Part shown: positions 26,009-34,709 of the stretch, piece after piece
How the letters are laid out: each line of letters begins with the position of its first letter
How positions within the stretch are numbered: position 1 is the first letter of the stretch
Origin: Wenjunlia vitaminophila DSM 41686
GTDB lineage: Bacteria; Actinomycetota; Actinomycetes; Streptomycetales; Streptomycetaceae
NCBI RefSeq assembly: GCF_000380165.1
Contig: NZ_KB904659.1
Location: 36,813 to 100,812, forward strand
Reading direction: 5' to 3'
DNA: 64,000 nt
Translations under genes and position numbers: made by a program
The notes under the pieces: model-generated
The model's input: the letters and a program-made list of their open reading frames with translations, nothing else
Told to the model about the DNA's origin: nothing
Databases searched by the model: none

Positions 26009-29000
26009 GTGACAGGGCGGACTCAGGGCTGGTTGCAACGGCTGTCCCAACAGTGTTGGCGGTACCGCCGGAACGTGCTGCTGGCGTTCGGAGCCTCCCT
26101 CCTCGGGATGGGCGTGACCGCGCTGGTCCCGCTGATCCCGAAGCTGATCATCGACGACGTCATCGTGGACGGCTCCCGCCCCCTGGCGCCCTGGGCGGTG
26201 CTCCTGGTGGTCGCGGCGCTCGCGGTCTACGGGCTCACGTACGTCCGGCGCTACTACGGCGGGCGTCTCGCCCTGGACGTGCAACACGACCTGCGCACGG
26301 CCATGTACCGGTCGCTCGGCCGACTGGACGGCGCGCGTCAGGACGAACTGGACACCGGGCAGGTGGTCGGGCGCGCCACCTCGGACCTCCAGCTCATCCA
26401 GGGACTCCTCTTCATGCTGCCGATGATGATCGGCAACGTGCTGCTCTTCGTGTTGTCCCTGGTGGTGATGCTCACCCTCTCCCCGATGCTCACCCTGGTG
26501 GCGTTGGCCGTCGCTCCGGCGCTGTGGTTCCTGGCCGACCGCAGCCGCAAGCGGCTCTACCCCGCCACCTGGTACGCCCAGGGCCAGGCCGCGGCCGTCG
26601 CCGGGATCGTGGACGGGGCGGTGACCGGGGTCCGCGTGGTCAAGGGGTTCGGGCAGGAAGAACAGGAGATGGCCAAGCTGCGGCGGGTCAGCCGCAACCT
26701 GTTCGGTGCCCGGCTGCGCACCATCAAGCTCACCAGCCGCTACAACCCCGGGCTCCAGGCCGTCCCGGCGCTCGGCCAGGTCGGCATGCTGGCACTGGGC
26801 GGCTGGATGGCGACCCGGGGGCAGGTCACCCTGGGCACGTTCGTGGCGTTCTCCACGTACCTCGCCCAGCTCACCGGGCCGGTGCGGATGCTGACCATGA
26901 TCCTCACCGTGGGCCAGCAGGCCCGCGCCGGCGTGGAGCGGGTCTACGAGCTGATCGACACCGAGCCGCTGATCCACGACCGCCCGGACGCCCGGGCACT
27001 GCCGAAGGACGCCCCGGCGACCGTCGAGTTCGACCGGGTCACCTTCGGGTACGACGAGCAGCGCCCCGTCCTGCGGGACCTGAGCCTGCGCATCGAGCCG
27101 GGGGAGACCCTCGCGGTGGTCGGCGCGTCGGGGTCCGGCAAGTCCACCGTCTCCATGCTGCTGCCCCGCTTCTACGACGTGACGTCGGGAGCGGTGCGGC
27201 TCGGCGGCCATGACGTGCGCGACCTCACCAGCGACTCGCTGCGCGCGGCGATGGGCATCGTGCCCGAGGACAGCTTCCTGTTCTCCGACACGGTGCGCGC
27301 CAACATCCTGTTCGGCCGCCCGGACGCCACGGAGGAGCAGATGCTCGCCGCGACCCGGGCCGCCCAGGCCGACGGGTTCATCCGGGCCCTGCCCGGCGGC
27401 TACGACACCGTCGTCGGCGAGCAGGGCCTGACCCTGTCAGGTGGGCAGCGCCAGCGCATCGCCCTGGCCCGGGCGATCCTCACCGACCCCCGGCTGCTGC
27501 TGCTCGACGACGCCACCTCGGCGGTGGACGCCCAGGTCGAGGCGGAGATCCATGACGCCCTGCGCGAGGTCATGCGCGGGCGCACCACCCTGCTGATCGC
27601 CCACCGCCGCTCCACCCTGCTGCTCGCCGACCGGATCGCGGTACTGGACTCCGGGCGGCTGGTGGACGTGGGGACCCACGACGAGCTGGAGCAGCGTTGC
27701 CCCAGGTACCGGGAGCTGCTCACCGACCCGGACGCGCTCGCCGGGGAGGTGCGCGCCCCCGATCCGGCGGCGCTGGCGCTGGCCGGCGGGCAGCCCACCG
27801 GCCGGAACGCGGTGGACGGGCTCACCCCCGAGCTGTGGCGCCGGGAGGAGACCCCCGAGGGGGGCGGCGGGGCTGCCGCCGGAGCCGCCACCTCGACGCC
27901 GGGTCCGGCGGGGCCCGCGGGTCCGCCCGGGGTCGCCGCCGCCCTGGCGGGGATGCCCGCCACCCCGGAACTGCTGGAGCGGGTGGCCGCCCTGCCCCCG
28001 GCGGACGACCTCCCCCAGGTGGACGAGGGGGCCGCCAGGGCCGCCGATTCCGACTTCGGCCTGCGCAGCATCCTGCGGGACTTCCGGCGCCCCCTGCTGC
28101 TGAGCTTCCTGCTGGTCGCGGTGGACGCGCTCGCCGGACTGCTGCTCCCGGTGCTGATCCGGCACGGCATCGACGAGGGCGTGCAGCAACTGGCGCTCGG
28201 CGCGGTGTGGACCGCGTCACTGGCGGGGGTGGCCGTCGTCCTGGTCCAGTGGGCCGCCCAGACGGGGGAGATCCGGACCACCGGGAGGACCGGCGAGCGC
28301 GTCCTCTACGCGCTGCGGGTCAAGATCTTCGCCCAGTTGCAGCGGCTCGGCCTTGACTACTACGAACGCGAGCTGTCCGGCCGCATCATGACCCGGATGA
28401 CCACTGACGTGGACGCGCTGTCCACGTTCCTCCAGACCGGTCTGGTCACGGCGGCCGTCAGCCTGTTCACGTTCGGCGGGATCTTCGTGGCGTTGCTCGT
28501 CCTCGATGTGGAACTGGCCCTGCTGGTCTTCGCCACGCTGCCCCTCCTCGTGCTGGGCACGTACTACTTCCGGCGCGCGGCGGCCGCGGCCTACGAGCAG
28601 GCCAGGGAGCGGGTCGCCGTGGTCAACGCGGCGCTCCAGGAGAACGTCGCCGGCCTCCGCGTGGTCCAGGCGTTCCGCCGGGAGGAGGCCAGTGCCCAGG
28701 CGTTCGCCGCGGAGAGCGACGGCTACCGGCAGGCCCGCATCCGGGGGCAGTGGTACATATCGGTGTACTTCCCCTTCGTCCAGCTCCTGTCGTCCCTGGC
28801 CGCGGCCCTGGTGCTGATCGTGGGGGCGGGCCGGGTCAGCGGAGGAACGCTCTCGGCGGGCGCCCTGGTCGCCTACCTGCTCTACATCGACCTGTTCTTC
28901 GCCCCGGTGCAGCAGCTCTCCCAGGTGTTCGACGGTTACCAGCAGGCCGCGGTCTCCCTCGGCCGCATCAGGGAACTGCTGCGGCTGCCCACGGCGACCC

Positions 29001-29800
29001 CGCAGTCGGCCCAGCCGGTGCCGGTGCCCGCCCTGGACGGCACGGTGGAGTTCCAGGACGTGCGGTTCTCCTACGCAGGGGACAAGAACGAGCAGCAGGC
29101 GCTGGACGGGGTGTCGCTGAGCATCCCCGCGGGGCAGACGGTGGCGTTCGTCGGGGAGACCGGCGCGGGCAAGTCCACGCTGGTCAAACTGGTCGCCCGG
29201 TTCTACGACCCGACCTCGGGCACGGTCCTGGTGGACGGCGTGGACGTGCGCGACTTCGACCTGACCGGGTACCGGCAGCGCCTGGGCGTCGTCCCCCAGG
29301 AGCCGTTCCTCTTCCCCGGCACGGTCCGCGACGCCATCGCGTACGGCCGTCCGGACGCCACCGACGAGCAGGTGGAGGCCGCGGCCCGGGCGGTGGGTGC
29401 CCACGCCATGGTCGCCACCCTGGACGGTGGCTACCTGCACCGGGTGAGCGAGCGCGGGAGGAACCTCTCGGCCGGACAGCGGCAGCTCCTCGCGCTGGCG
29501 AGGGCCGAACTGGTCGAACCGGACCTGCTGCTGCTCGACGAGGCCACCGCGGCACTCGACCTGGCCACCGAGGGCCTGGTGAACCAGGCCACGGAACGCC
29601 TCGCCGGCCGCCGCACCACCCTGGTGGTGGCGCACCGCCTCACCACCGCGGCCCGGGCGGACCGGGTGGTGGTGCTGGACCACGGCAGGGTCGTCGAGGA
29701 CGGCACCCACCAGGAGCTGCTGGCGGCCGACGGGCGTTACGCGCGGCTGTGGCGCACCTTCACCGGGGAGGCGGAGCAGGCGGCGGAGGCCGTGGTCTGA
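26009..29800 (+). CDS. Fused two-module ABC exporter
   Basis: A 1263-residue protein holding two complete half-exporters in one chain: TMD1 (about 15-300), NBD1, a Gly/Ala/Pro linker (about 625-690), TMD2 (about 700-980) and NBD2. NBD1 has Walker A GASGSGKST (372-380), signature LSGGQ (476-480), Walker B LLLLDDAT with Asp at 501 instead of the catalytic Glu, and H532. NBD2 has Walker A GETGAGKST (1049-1057), an altered signature LSAGQ (1153-1157), the normal catalytic E1178 and H1209. This is the pattern of asymmetric exporters with one degenerate ATP site. The GTG at 26009 has GGAGG seven bases upstream. The substrate is unknown (lipid, peptide or drug). Confidence 0.9.
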   Translation: MTGRTQGWLQRLSQQCWRYRRNVLLAFGASLLGMGVTALVPLIPKLIIDDVIVDGSRPLAPWAVLLVVAALAVYGLTYVRRYYGGRLALDVQHDLRTAMYRSLGRLDGARQDELDTGQVVGRATSDLQLIQGLLFMLPMMIGNVLLFVLSLVVMLTLSPMLTLVALAVAPALWFLADRSRKRLYPATWYAQGQAAAVAGIVDGAVTGVRVVKGFGQEEQEMAKLRRVSRNLFGARLRTIKLTSRYNPGLQAVPALGQVGMLALGGWMATRGQVTLGTFVAFSTYLAQLTGPVRMLTMILTVGQQARAGVERVYELIDTEPLIHDRPDARALPKDAPATVEFDRVTFGYDEQRPVLRDLSLRIEPGETLAVVGASGSGKSTVSMLLPRFYDVTSGAVRLGGHDVRDLTSDSLRAAMGIVPEDSFLFSDTVRANILFGRPDATEEQMLAATRAAQADGFIRALPGGYDTVVGEQGLTLSGGQRQRIALARAILTDPRLLLLDDATSAVDAQVEAEIHDALREVMRGRTTLLIAHRRSTLLLADRIAVLDSGRLVDVGTHDELEQRCPRYRELLTDPDALAGEVRAPDPAALALAGGQPTGRNAVDGLTPELWRREETPEGGGGAAAGAATSTPGPAGPAGPPGVAAALAGMPATPELLERVAALPPADDLPQVDEGAARAADSDFGLRSILRDFRRPLLLSFLLVAVDALAGLLLPVLIRHGIDEGVQQLALGAVWTASLAGVAVVLVQWAAQTGEIRTTGRTGERVLYALRVKIFAQLQRLGLDYYERELSGRIMTRMTTDVDALSTFLQTGLVTAAVSLFTFGGIFVALLVLDVELALLVFATLPLLVLGTYYFRRAAAAAYEQARERVAVVNAALQENVAGLRVVQAFRREEASAQAFAAESDGYRQARIRGQWYISVYFPFVQLLSSLAAALVLIVGAGRVSGGTLSAGALVAYLLYIDLFFAPVQQLSQVFDGYQQAAVSLGRIRELLRLPTATPQSAQPVPVPALDGTVEFQDVRFSYAGDKNEQQALDGVSLSIPAGQTVAFVGETGAGKSTLVKLVARFYDPTSGTVLVDGVDVRDFDLTGYRQRLGVVPQEPFLFPGTVRDAIAYGRPDATDEQVEAAARAVGAHAMVATLDGGYLHRVSERGRNLSAGQRQLLALARAELVEPDLLLLDEATAALDLATEGLVNQATERLAGRRTTLVVAHRLTTAARADRVVVLDHGRVVEDGTHQELLAADGRYARLWRTFTGEAEQAAEAVV

Positions 29801-29834
29801 CCACGGCGGTCCGAGTCTGACCACGGCGGTCCGA
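29795..29834. repeat. 20-base tandem duplication across the ABC stop codon
   Basis: GTCTGACCACGGCGGTCCGA occurs twice, back to back (29795-29814 and 29815-29834). The first copy contains the TGA stop of the ABC exporter, and the second duplicates it downstream and runs into the terminator hairpin. Confidence 0.9.
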
Positions 29835-29858
29835 CGGCGGCCCGGCCGCCGTCGGACC
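29828..29858. terminator. Bidirectional terminator, ABC exporter / GH3
   Basis: A perfect 13-base stem (GGTCCGACGGCGG at 29828-29840, complement at 29846-29858) with a five-base loop, between the convergent exporter and GH3 genes. Confidence 0.8.
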
Positions 29859-29868
29859 GCGCTCGACC

Positions 29869-31716
29869 TCACCAGCGCAGGCCGTGCCCCAACGGGTACA
29901 GCGTCGCGTCCGGGTCGTCGGCGCTGGGGATCGGGACGGGGAGCTTCCCGGTGGGCGAGACCTCCCCCGCGATCACCTTGGCGACGGCCCGCATCGCCAC
30001 GTCCGTCCAGGAGTAGGTGGCCAGGGACACCCCGACCTCCGTCAGGTACGCGAGGTCGTACGGCTTCCTGATGGCCAGGTGCACCACCGGCCGACCTGCG
30101 GCGACCAGCGCCCGCACCAGCGCCTGCTGACCCGACTCCGCGGCGACGTCGGCCGTGGTGACCACCACGACGTCATGGGTGCCGGCCGCGGCCACCGCCC
30201 GGTCGATCGTCGCGCGGTCGGGCGTGGTGCCGGTGGACAGCGCGTCCGCGGGGTGGCCCAGCGCGGTCAGCGCCCTGGCCAGCACGGTGGTGGGCGGGCC
30301 ACCGGTGCCCGAGGGGGAGGCCGGGTCGGCCCCGACCACCAGCACCGTGCGGTGGCGATCGGTGAGCGGCAGCAGCCCGCCCTCGTTGCGCAGCAGGGTG
30401 GTGGTCCGCTCGGTGATCTTGTCCGCCGCGGCGAGGTGCTGGGCGTTGCCCACCGTGCGCTGCACCTCCGCGTGGGACACGTACGGTTCGCGGAACAGGC
30501 CCCGGCGCAGCTTCAGCTCCAGGATGCGCCGCAACGACTGGTCGAGGCGCTCCTCGGTGAGTTCCCCGCGGTGGACGGCGTCCAACACCGCGTTCCAGGC
30601 CACGTTCAGGTTCGGCGGGTTGAGCAACTGGTCACAGCCGGCCTTCAGGGCCAGCACCGGCACCCGGTCGTCCCCGTACTTCTCCCGGACCCCCTCCATG
30701 CCGAGGGAGTCGGTGATCACGACTCCGTCGTAGCCCAGCTCCTCGCGGAGCACCCCGGTCAGGATCGGCCGGGACAGCGTCGCCGGGTCGCCGGACGGGT
30801 CGAGGGCCGGCACCACGATGTGCGCCGTCATGATGCTGTCGATGCGCCGGTCGATCGCCGCGCGGAACGGCGGGGCGTCCAGCCGCTCCCACTCCTCGCG
30901 GGTGTGGTGGATGATCGGCAGCTCGAAGTGACTGTCCTTCCGGGTGTCGCCGTGGCCGGGGAAGTGCTTGGCGCAGGAGGCGATCCCGGCCCGCTGGTAG
31001 CCGTCCACCTGGGCGGCGACCAGGTCTGCGACGGCCTCGGGGTCCGCGCCGAACGAGCGGATGTGGATGACCGGGTTGGCCGCGTTGACGTTGACGTCGG
31101 CGACCGGGGCGTAGTTCTGACGGACGCCCATCGCGGCCAGCTCGCTCCCGGCGATCAGCGCGGCGATCCGGCTGTCCCTGGCGCGGCCGTCCGCACCCAG
31201 GGCCATGGCCCCGGGGAACATCGTCGCCGGCGCGCCGATCCTGGCCACCGAGCCGTGCTCCTGGTCCACGGAGATCATCAACGGGATCGGCGTGCGCTGG
31301 GCCTGGCCCGCCCGCTGGATGCCGTTGGACAGGTCCGCGATCTGGTGCGGGTCGCGGGTGTTGTGCGCCCAGGCGAAGTAGATGATGCCGCCCACGTGGT
31401 ACCGCTCGATGAGCTGGACGGCGTTGTCGACGCCGATCTCCTTGCGGTTGGCCGCCACGTCCTCCGGCGCGGGATCGCTGGCTGACGACCCGTAGACCCG
31501 CATCACGAAGAGCTGGCCGACCTTCTCCTCCAGGCTCATCCGGCCCAGGAGCGCCGCGACCCTGTCGCGGTCGTCACCGGCGTCGCCGGTCTGGCTGCCC
31601 GTGGCTCCCACGGCGAACGCGGGTCCGGACAGGGAGGCGAGCGACGCGGTGGCCACCGCGGTGGCGGTCAACAGGGTGCGGCGGGAGGGTCTGTGGCGGG
31701 GGTCTTGGTGCTGCAC
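29869..31716 (-). CDS. Secreted GH3 beta-N-acetylhexosaminidase-type enzyme
   Basis: A 615-residue glycoside hydrolase family 3 protein. The N terminus is a Tat signal (SRRTLLTATAVATAS, ending near AFA at about 33-35), so it is exported folded. The barrel carries KHFPGHGDTRKDSH, the His/Asp loop specific to NagZ-type beta-N-acetylglucosaminidases, and the nucleophile Asp in ITDSLGMEG. A second alpha/beta/alpha domain follows from about residue 400. Substrates may be chitin or peptidoglycan fragments; activity on other beta-glycosides is possible. A possible promoter lies about 250 bases upstream. Confidence 0.88.
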   Translation of the reverse strand: MQHQDPRHRPSRRTLLTATAVATASLASLSGPAFAVGATGSQTGDAGDDRDRVAALLGRMSLEEKVGQLFVMRVYGSSASDPAPEDVAANRKEIGVDNAVQLIERYHVGGIIYFAWAHNTRDPHQIADLSNGIQRAGQAQRTPIPLMISVDQEHGSVARIGAPATMFPGAMALGADGRARDSRIAALIAGSELAAMGVRQNYAPVADVNVNAANPVIHIRSFGADPEAVADLVAAQVDGYQRAGIASCAKHFPGHGDTRKDSHFELPIIHHTREEWERLDAPPFRAAIDRRIDSIMTAHIVVPALDPSGDPATLSRPILTGVLREELGYDGVVITDSLGMEGVREKYGDDRVPVLALKAGCDQLLNPPNLNVAWNAVLDAVHRGELTEERLDQSLRRILELKLRRGLFREPYVSHAEVQRTVGNAQHLAAADKITERTTTLLRNEGGLLPLTDRHRTVLVVGADPASPSGTGGPPTTVLARALTALGHPADALSTGTTPDRATIDRAVAAAGTHDVVVVTTADVAAESGQQALVRALVAAGRPVVHLAIRKPYDLAYLTEVGVSLATYSWTDVAMRAVAKVIAGEVSPTGKLPVPIPSADDPDATLYPLGHGLRW

Positions 31717-31963
31717 TGGTGCTCCTTCCGGCCAGAACAGGGCTCGCCCGGTGCGGCCGTCGTGTCCTGACGGCCCGTCCTGGATCTGGGTGACCGGCCG
31801 TCAGGCAGCCGGCATCCAGCGGCCAACCGTCCGGGGGCCGTCCGTCCGGACATCGGCGATCCGGGGCGGGAAGCCCGGAACGGGTCCCGGGCACCCGGCC
31901 CCAGGGAGGGCGGGTCCTGGGTGCCGTGCCGCCCGGGGAGTGAAGGAAACTTGCAGGTGCATC

Positions 31964-31992
31964 AGTGTTGTTCGAAAGTAATTTCCGGTCAA
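31964..31992 (-). promoter_or_regulatory. Possible promoter for the GH3 gene
   Basis: On the minus strand, TTGACC (31992-31987) and AACACT (31969-31964) are separated by 17 bases. The spacer contains the small inverted repeat GAAA-N4-TTTC, which could be an operator. The leader to the GH3 start would be about 240 bases, and the rest of the 31717-32059 gap shows nothing else I can name. Confidence 0.35.
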
Positions 31993-32059
31993 TCCCCTGG
32001 CGTCGAGTCTCGTTGGACCGCCTCGGCCGGGCACCTGCGCGCGGGGGCGTCCGCTCGGG

Positions 32060-32941
32060 TCAGCGCGGGGGGACCGGCGCCAGCGATGCGGGAACGGTGA
32101 AGACCGCGACGTAGTGCTCGGCGCGGACGCACCGCACCGTCTCGCCCCCGACGGGCCGCACGGCCAGCGGGCCCTCCTCCGACCGCACCAGCTCGGCGCC
32201 GGTCAGTCGGCAGCCACTGACGACGAACGCCAGGCGCCGTTCCTGCTCCGGGACGGTGCCGCCCGCCACCTCGCGGCGCAGCTCGTCGGCGGTCCGGGAC
32301 GGCAACCGCGCCAGGTAGCCGTCGAGACGGGCCCCGTCGGTGACGTCCGCCTGCGGCTCTACCCGGGGCTCGACCGCCCCCTCGACCTCGGCGAAGGCGA
32401 CCAGCCTCGCCGGGGCGGGCGGATCGGGCGCCTCCCGGTCGGGGCCGAAGACGGGGTCGGCGGGCATCCGGTCCCTGTCCACCTCGAACAGTGCCGTCAC
32501 GGCGTTCGGGGCGTAGCACTCGGGCGGCGGGGCGGGGTGGTCGAGCAGGCGCAGGTCGAGCTGGTTGCCCGAGGCGACGAGCTCGGCACCGCCGGCCGTG
32601 CCGCACCCGGTGTCGGTCGTGTAGGCCACCACGACGTTCCGCGACAGGTCGGCCTTCCGCAGACCGGCGGCGATGCCCTCGGCCATCGTGCTGTCGCCGG
32701 ACGGCCGGGCGAACCAGTCGGGGAAGCGGGCGACGTCCTCGCGCGTCCGCAGGACGGTGCGGACCTGCTGCGGTGGACGATCGCTGTTCTGGAAGTACAG
32801 CGGTGGGGAGGCGATCCGTTGCGGGGCCGGGCCCTTCCCGGACTCGGCGCCCGCTGGCGTGCCACCGCAGGCGGCGGCGCCGGCGGCCAGTGCCGCCAAC
32901 AGCCCGGCCGCTGCGATGCGGGCAGGTGTGAACATGGCCAT
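32060..32941 (-). CDS. Putative lipoprotein of unknown function
   Basis: A 293-residue protein with a lipoprotein signal: a hydrophobic stretch (RIAAAGLLAALAAGAAAC) ending in a lipobox cysteine at about residue 27, followed by a Gly/Pro linker. The mature part has three cysteines that could pair (CGTAGG, ECYAP and SGCRLTG regions) and no domain I recognise. A phrase such as NVVVAYTTDTGCG may mark a beta core. Starts at 32941 or 32935 are both possible, without a clear ribosome site. It is on the same strand as the GH3 gene but 343 bases upstream of it, so not an obvious operon. Confidence 0.65.
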   Translation of the reverse strand: MAMFTPARIAAAGLLAALAAGAAACGGTPAGAESGKGPAPQRIASPPLYFQNSDRPPQQVRTVLRTREDVARFPDWFARPSGDSTMAEGIAAGLRKADLSRNVVVAYTTDTGCGTAGGAELVASGNQLDLRLLDHPAPPPECYAPNAVTALFEVDRDRMPADPVFGPDREAPDPPAPARLVAFAEVEGAVEPRVEPQADVTDGARLDGYLARLPSRTADELRREVAGGTVPEQERRLAFVVSGCRLTGAELVRSEEGPLAVRPVGGETVRCVRAEHYVAVFTVPASLAPVPPR

Positions 32942-33083
32942 GGGACGGGGACGCCGCGGTTTCGGTTCCCCGGAGTGAGCGGGCACCTGGTCATTTTGCG
33001 CTGTCCACGTGGAATGTCGGGGCTTGGACACGCCCGATGTCCTCCTCGTGTGCCGGGGGCGGCCGGTGGCGGTCCCGTCCCGT

Positions 33084-34001
33084 TCAGAGTGGCAGCCGCC
33101 AGTCCTGACTCTCCAACTCCTTCCCGTAGGCCCGGCACGGCGTGCTCGACTCGAGGACGAACCCGGCCCGCCGGTAGATGCGGTGGGCCGCGTGCAGGTT
33201 GGCCATGGTGAACAGACGCAGCTCGCGGTAGCCCGCGGCGCGGGCGAAGGCGACGCACTCCTCGACCAGGCGGCCACCGACGCCCAAGCCGCGCGCCCTC
33301 GGCTCCACCAGCAACAACCGCAGCAGGGCGACGCCCTCCTGCTCGCCGCGGACCGCGAACACGCTGCCCGCGGGCTCCCCGTCCACCTCGGCGATCCAGG
33401 CGCGTTCCCGCCGGGGGTCCCGCCGTTCGGCGAACTCGGTGGCGATCCGGGCCACCAGGGCCTCGAACTCGCCGTTCCAGCCGTACTCCGCGGCGTAGAC
33501 GGCGCCGTGACGGTGGATCACCCAGCCGATGTCGCCCGGGGCGGGCTCCCGCACCAGGTAGCCGCGGGGGCGGTCGGCGGCGGCCCCCTGGAGCACCCCG
33601 CTGACCGTGCGCATCCCGGCGGTCAACCGGGCGCGGTCGGCGGGGGAGAGGGTGGCGAGGAGCCCCGAGACGGCTGCTTCGGAGCGGTGGTCCAGCAGGG
33701 CCGCCTCCTCCCGGCCGGACGCGGTGAGCCGCACGAGTTGCCGCCGGGCGTCGGAGGCGGAGCGCTCCCTGACGACCAGGCCCCGTTCCTCGAACCGGCC
33801 GAGCAGCCGGCTGAGGTAGCCGGCGTCCAGGGACAGCGCCGAGCGCAGGGCCGGCACCTCGGTGACCTCCCGTCGCGCCAGCTCGTAGAGCACCCTGGCC
33901 TCGGTCAGGGAGTAGGGCGTACCCAGGTGGCTCTCGTAGTCCAGGGCGCCGATGACCCTGGTGTAGTAGCGGTTGAACTCACGGACGATCGCAACGGTCA
34001 T
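33084..34001 (-). CDS. MarR-GNAT fusion regulator/acetyltransferase
   Basis: A 305-residue fusion. Residues about 1-140 form a MarR winged helix (YSLTEARVLYELARRE, then LDAGYLSRLLGRFEERGLV). Residues about 150-305 form a GNAT domain with the acetyl-CoA loop VEPRARGLGVGGRLVEEC and the closing NLHAAHRIYRRAGF. Such fusions are known in actinobacteria and may sense acetyl-CoA or an acetylatable ligand, but their targets are mostly unknown. A palindrome 21 bases upstream of the start, overlapping the probable transcription start, suggests autoregulation. Confidence 0.88.
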   Translation of the reverse strand: MTVAIVREFNRYYTRVIGALDYESHLGTPYSLTEARVLYELARREVTEVPALRSALSLDAGYLSRLLGRFEERGLVVRERSASDARRQLVRLTASGREEAALLDHRSEAAVSGLLATLSPADRARLTAGMRTVSGVLQGAAADRPRGYLVREPAPGDIGWVIHRHGAVYAAEYGWNGEFEALVARIATEFAERRDPRRERAWIAEVDGEPAGSVFAVRGEQEGVALLRLLLVEPRARGLGVGGRLVEECVAFARAAGYRELRLFTMANLHAAHRIYRRAGFVLESSTPCRAYGKELESQDWRLPL

Positions 34002-34021
34002 CGCCTACCCCACGAAATCCC

Positions 34022-34041
34022 TTGACTGAGTCAACGTTATA
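34022..34041 (-). promoter_or_regulatory. MarR-type operator and -10 element
   Basis: TTGACT-G-AGTCAA (34022-34034) is a perfect 6+6 palindrome with a one-base centre. On the minus strand TATAAC (34041-34036), matching five of six -10 bases, lies just upstream, so the operator covers the transcription start of the MarR-GNAT gene. Confidence 0.7.
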
Positions 34042-34135
34042 GCCGGGGTGGCGCCCGGAGGGAAAGGGGATTCGCGGAAACGGTCGTGCGGGAGCTGCCG
34101 GGCGCACCCGCCCGCTGTCTGTCGTTGCATAGAAC

Positions 34136-34141
34136 TACAAT
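34136..34141 (+). promoter_or_regulatory. -10 element of a leaderless GNAT gene
   Basis: TACAAT ends seven bases before the ATG at 34149. No ribosome site precedes that ATG, and no clear -35 is visible. The arrangement implies that the message begins at the start codon, which decides between the ATGs at 34140 and 34149. Confidence 0.55.
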
Positions 34142-34148
34142 GAAATGT

Positions 34149-34673
34149 ATGGATTTCCGGACGGTCTCCTTCGGTCACCCCGACGCCGTGGCCCTCAACG
34201 ACCGGGTGCAGCTCGAGTACGCCGAGCGGTACGGGGACGACGGCGACGCCACGCCCCTCGCCCCGGCCATGTTCGACCCGCCGCGGGGCCTGTTCCTCGT
34301 CGTCTACGACGGCCAGGGCACCCCGATCGCCACCGGGGGCTGGCGCAGCCAGGACGCCAACGGCGAGGGGTACGTGGACGGCGACGCGGAGATCAAGCGC
34401 ATGTACGTGGTCCCCGAGGCGCGCGGTCGCGGACTGTCCCGGAGGGTGCTCGCCGCACTGGAGGACGACGCGCGAGCCGCGGGTCGTACCCGGATGGTCC
34501 TGGAGACCGGCACGAAGCAGCCGGAGGCCATCTCCCTCTACCTGTCCAGCGGCTACCAGCCGTGCGCGAAGTTCGGCTTCTACCGCTTCGCGAAGCTCAG
34601 CCGCTGCTACGCGAAGCCGCTGCGGCCCGCCGTGCCCCCGCCGCCCGCCGGGCCGAGGAGCGCGGTCCGCTGA
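34149..34673 (+). CDS. GNAT acetyltransferase
   Basis: A 174-residue N-acetyltransferase. The cofactor-binding loop reads MYVVPEARGRGLSRRVLAAL at about 80-99, followed by the LETGTKQPEAISLY signature and SGYQPCAKFG, as in MarR-associated GNAT enzymes. It is divergent from the MarR-GNAT fusion, and the two may share control through the palindrome between them. I use the ATG at 34149 because a -10 lies seven bases upstream, implying a leaderless transcript; an ATG at 34140 overlaps that promoter. Confidence 0.82.
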   Translation: MDFRTVSFGHPDAVALNDRVQLEYAERYGDDGDATPLAPAMFDPPRGLFLVVYDGQGTPIATGGWRSQDANGEGYVDGDAEIKRMYVVPEARGRGLSRRVLAALEDDARAAGRTRMVLETGTKQPEAISLYLSSGYQPCAKFGFYRFAKLSRCYAKPLRPAVPPPPAGPRSAVR

Positions 34674-34709
34674 CCGGACCCGGGGCGCCTCCAGGGGCGG
34701 AGGGGCGCC

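Noticed and set aside
34674..34709. GC-rich inverted repeats between the GNAT and LacI genes
   Set aside because: The arms are imperfect and interrupted, so I do not call a terminator.
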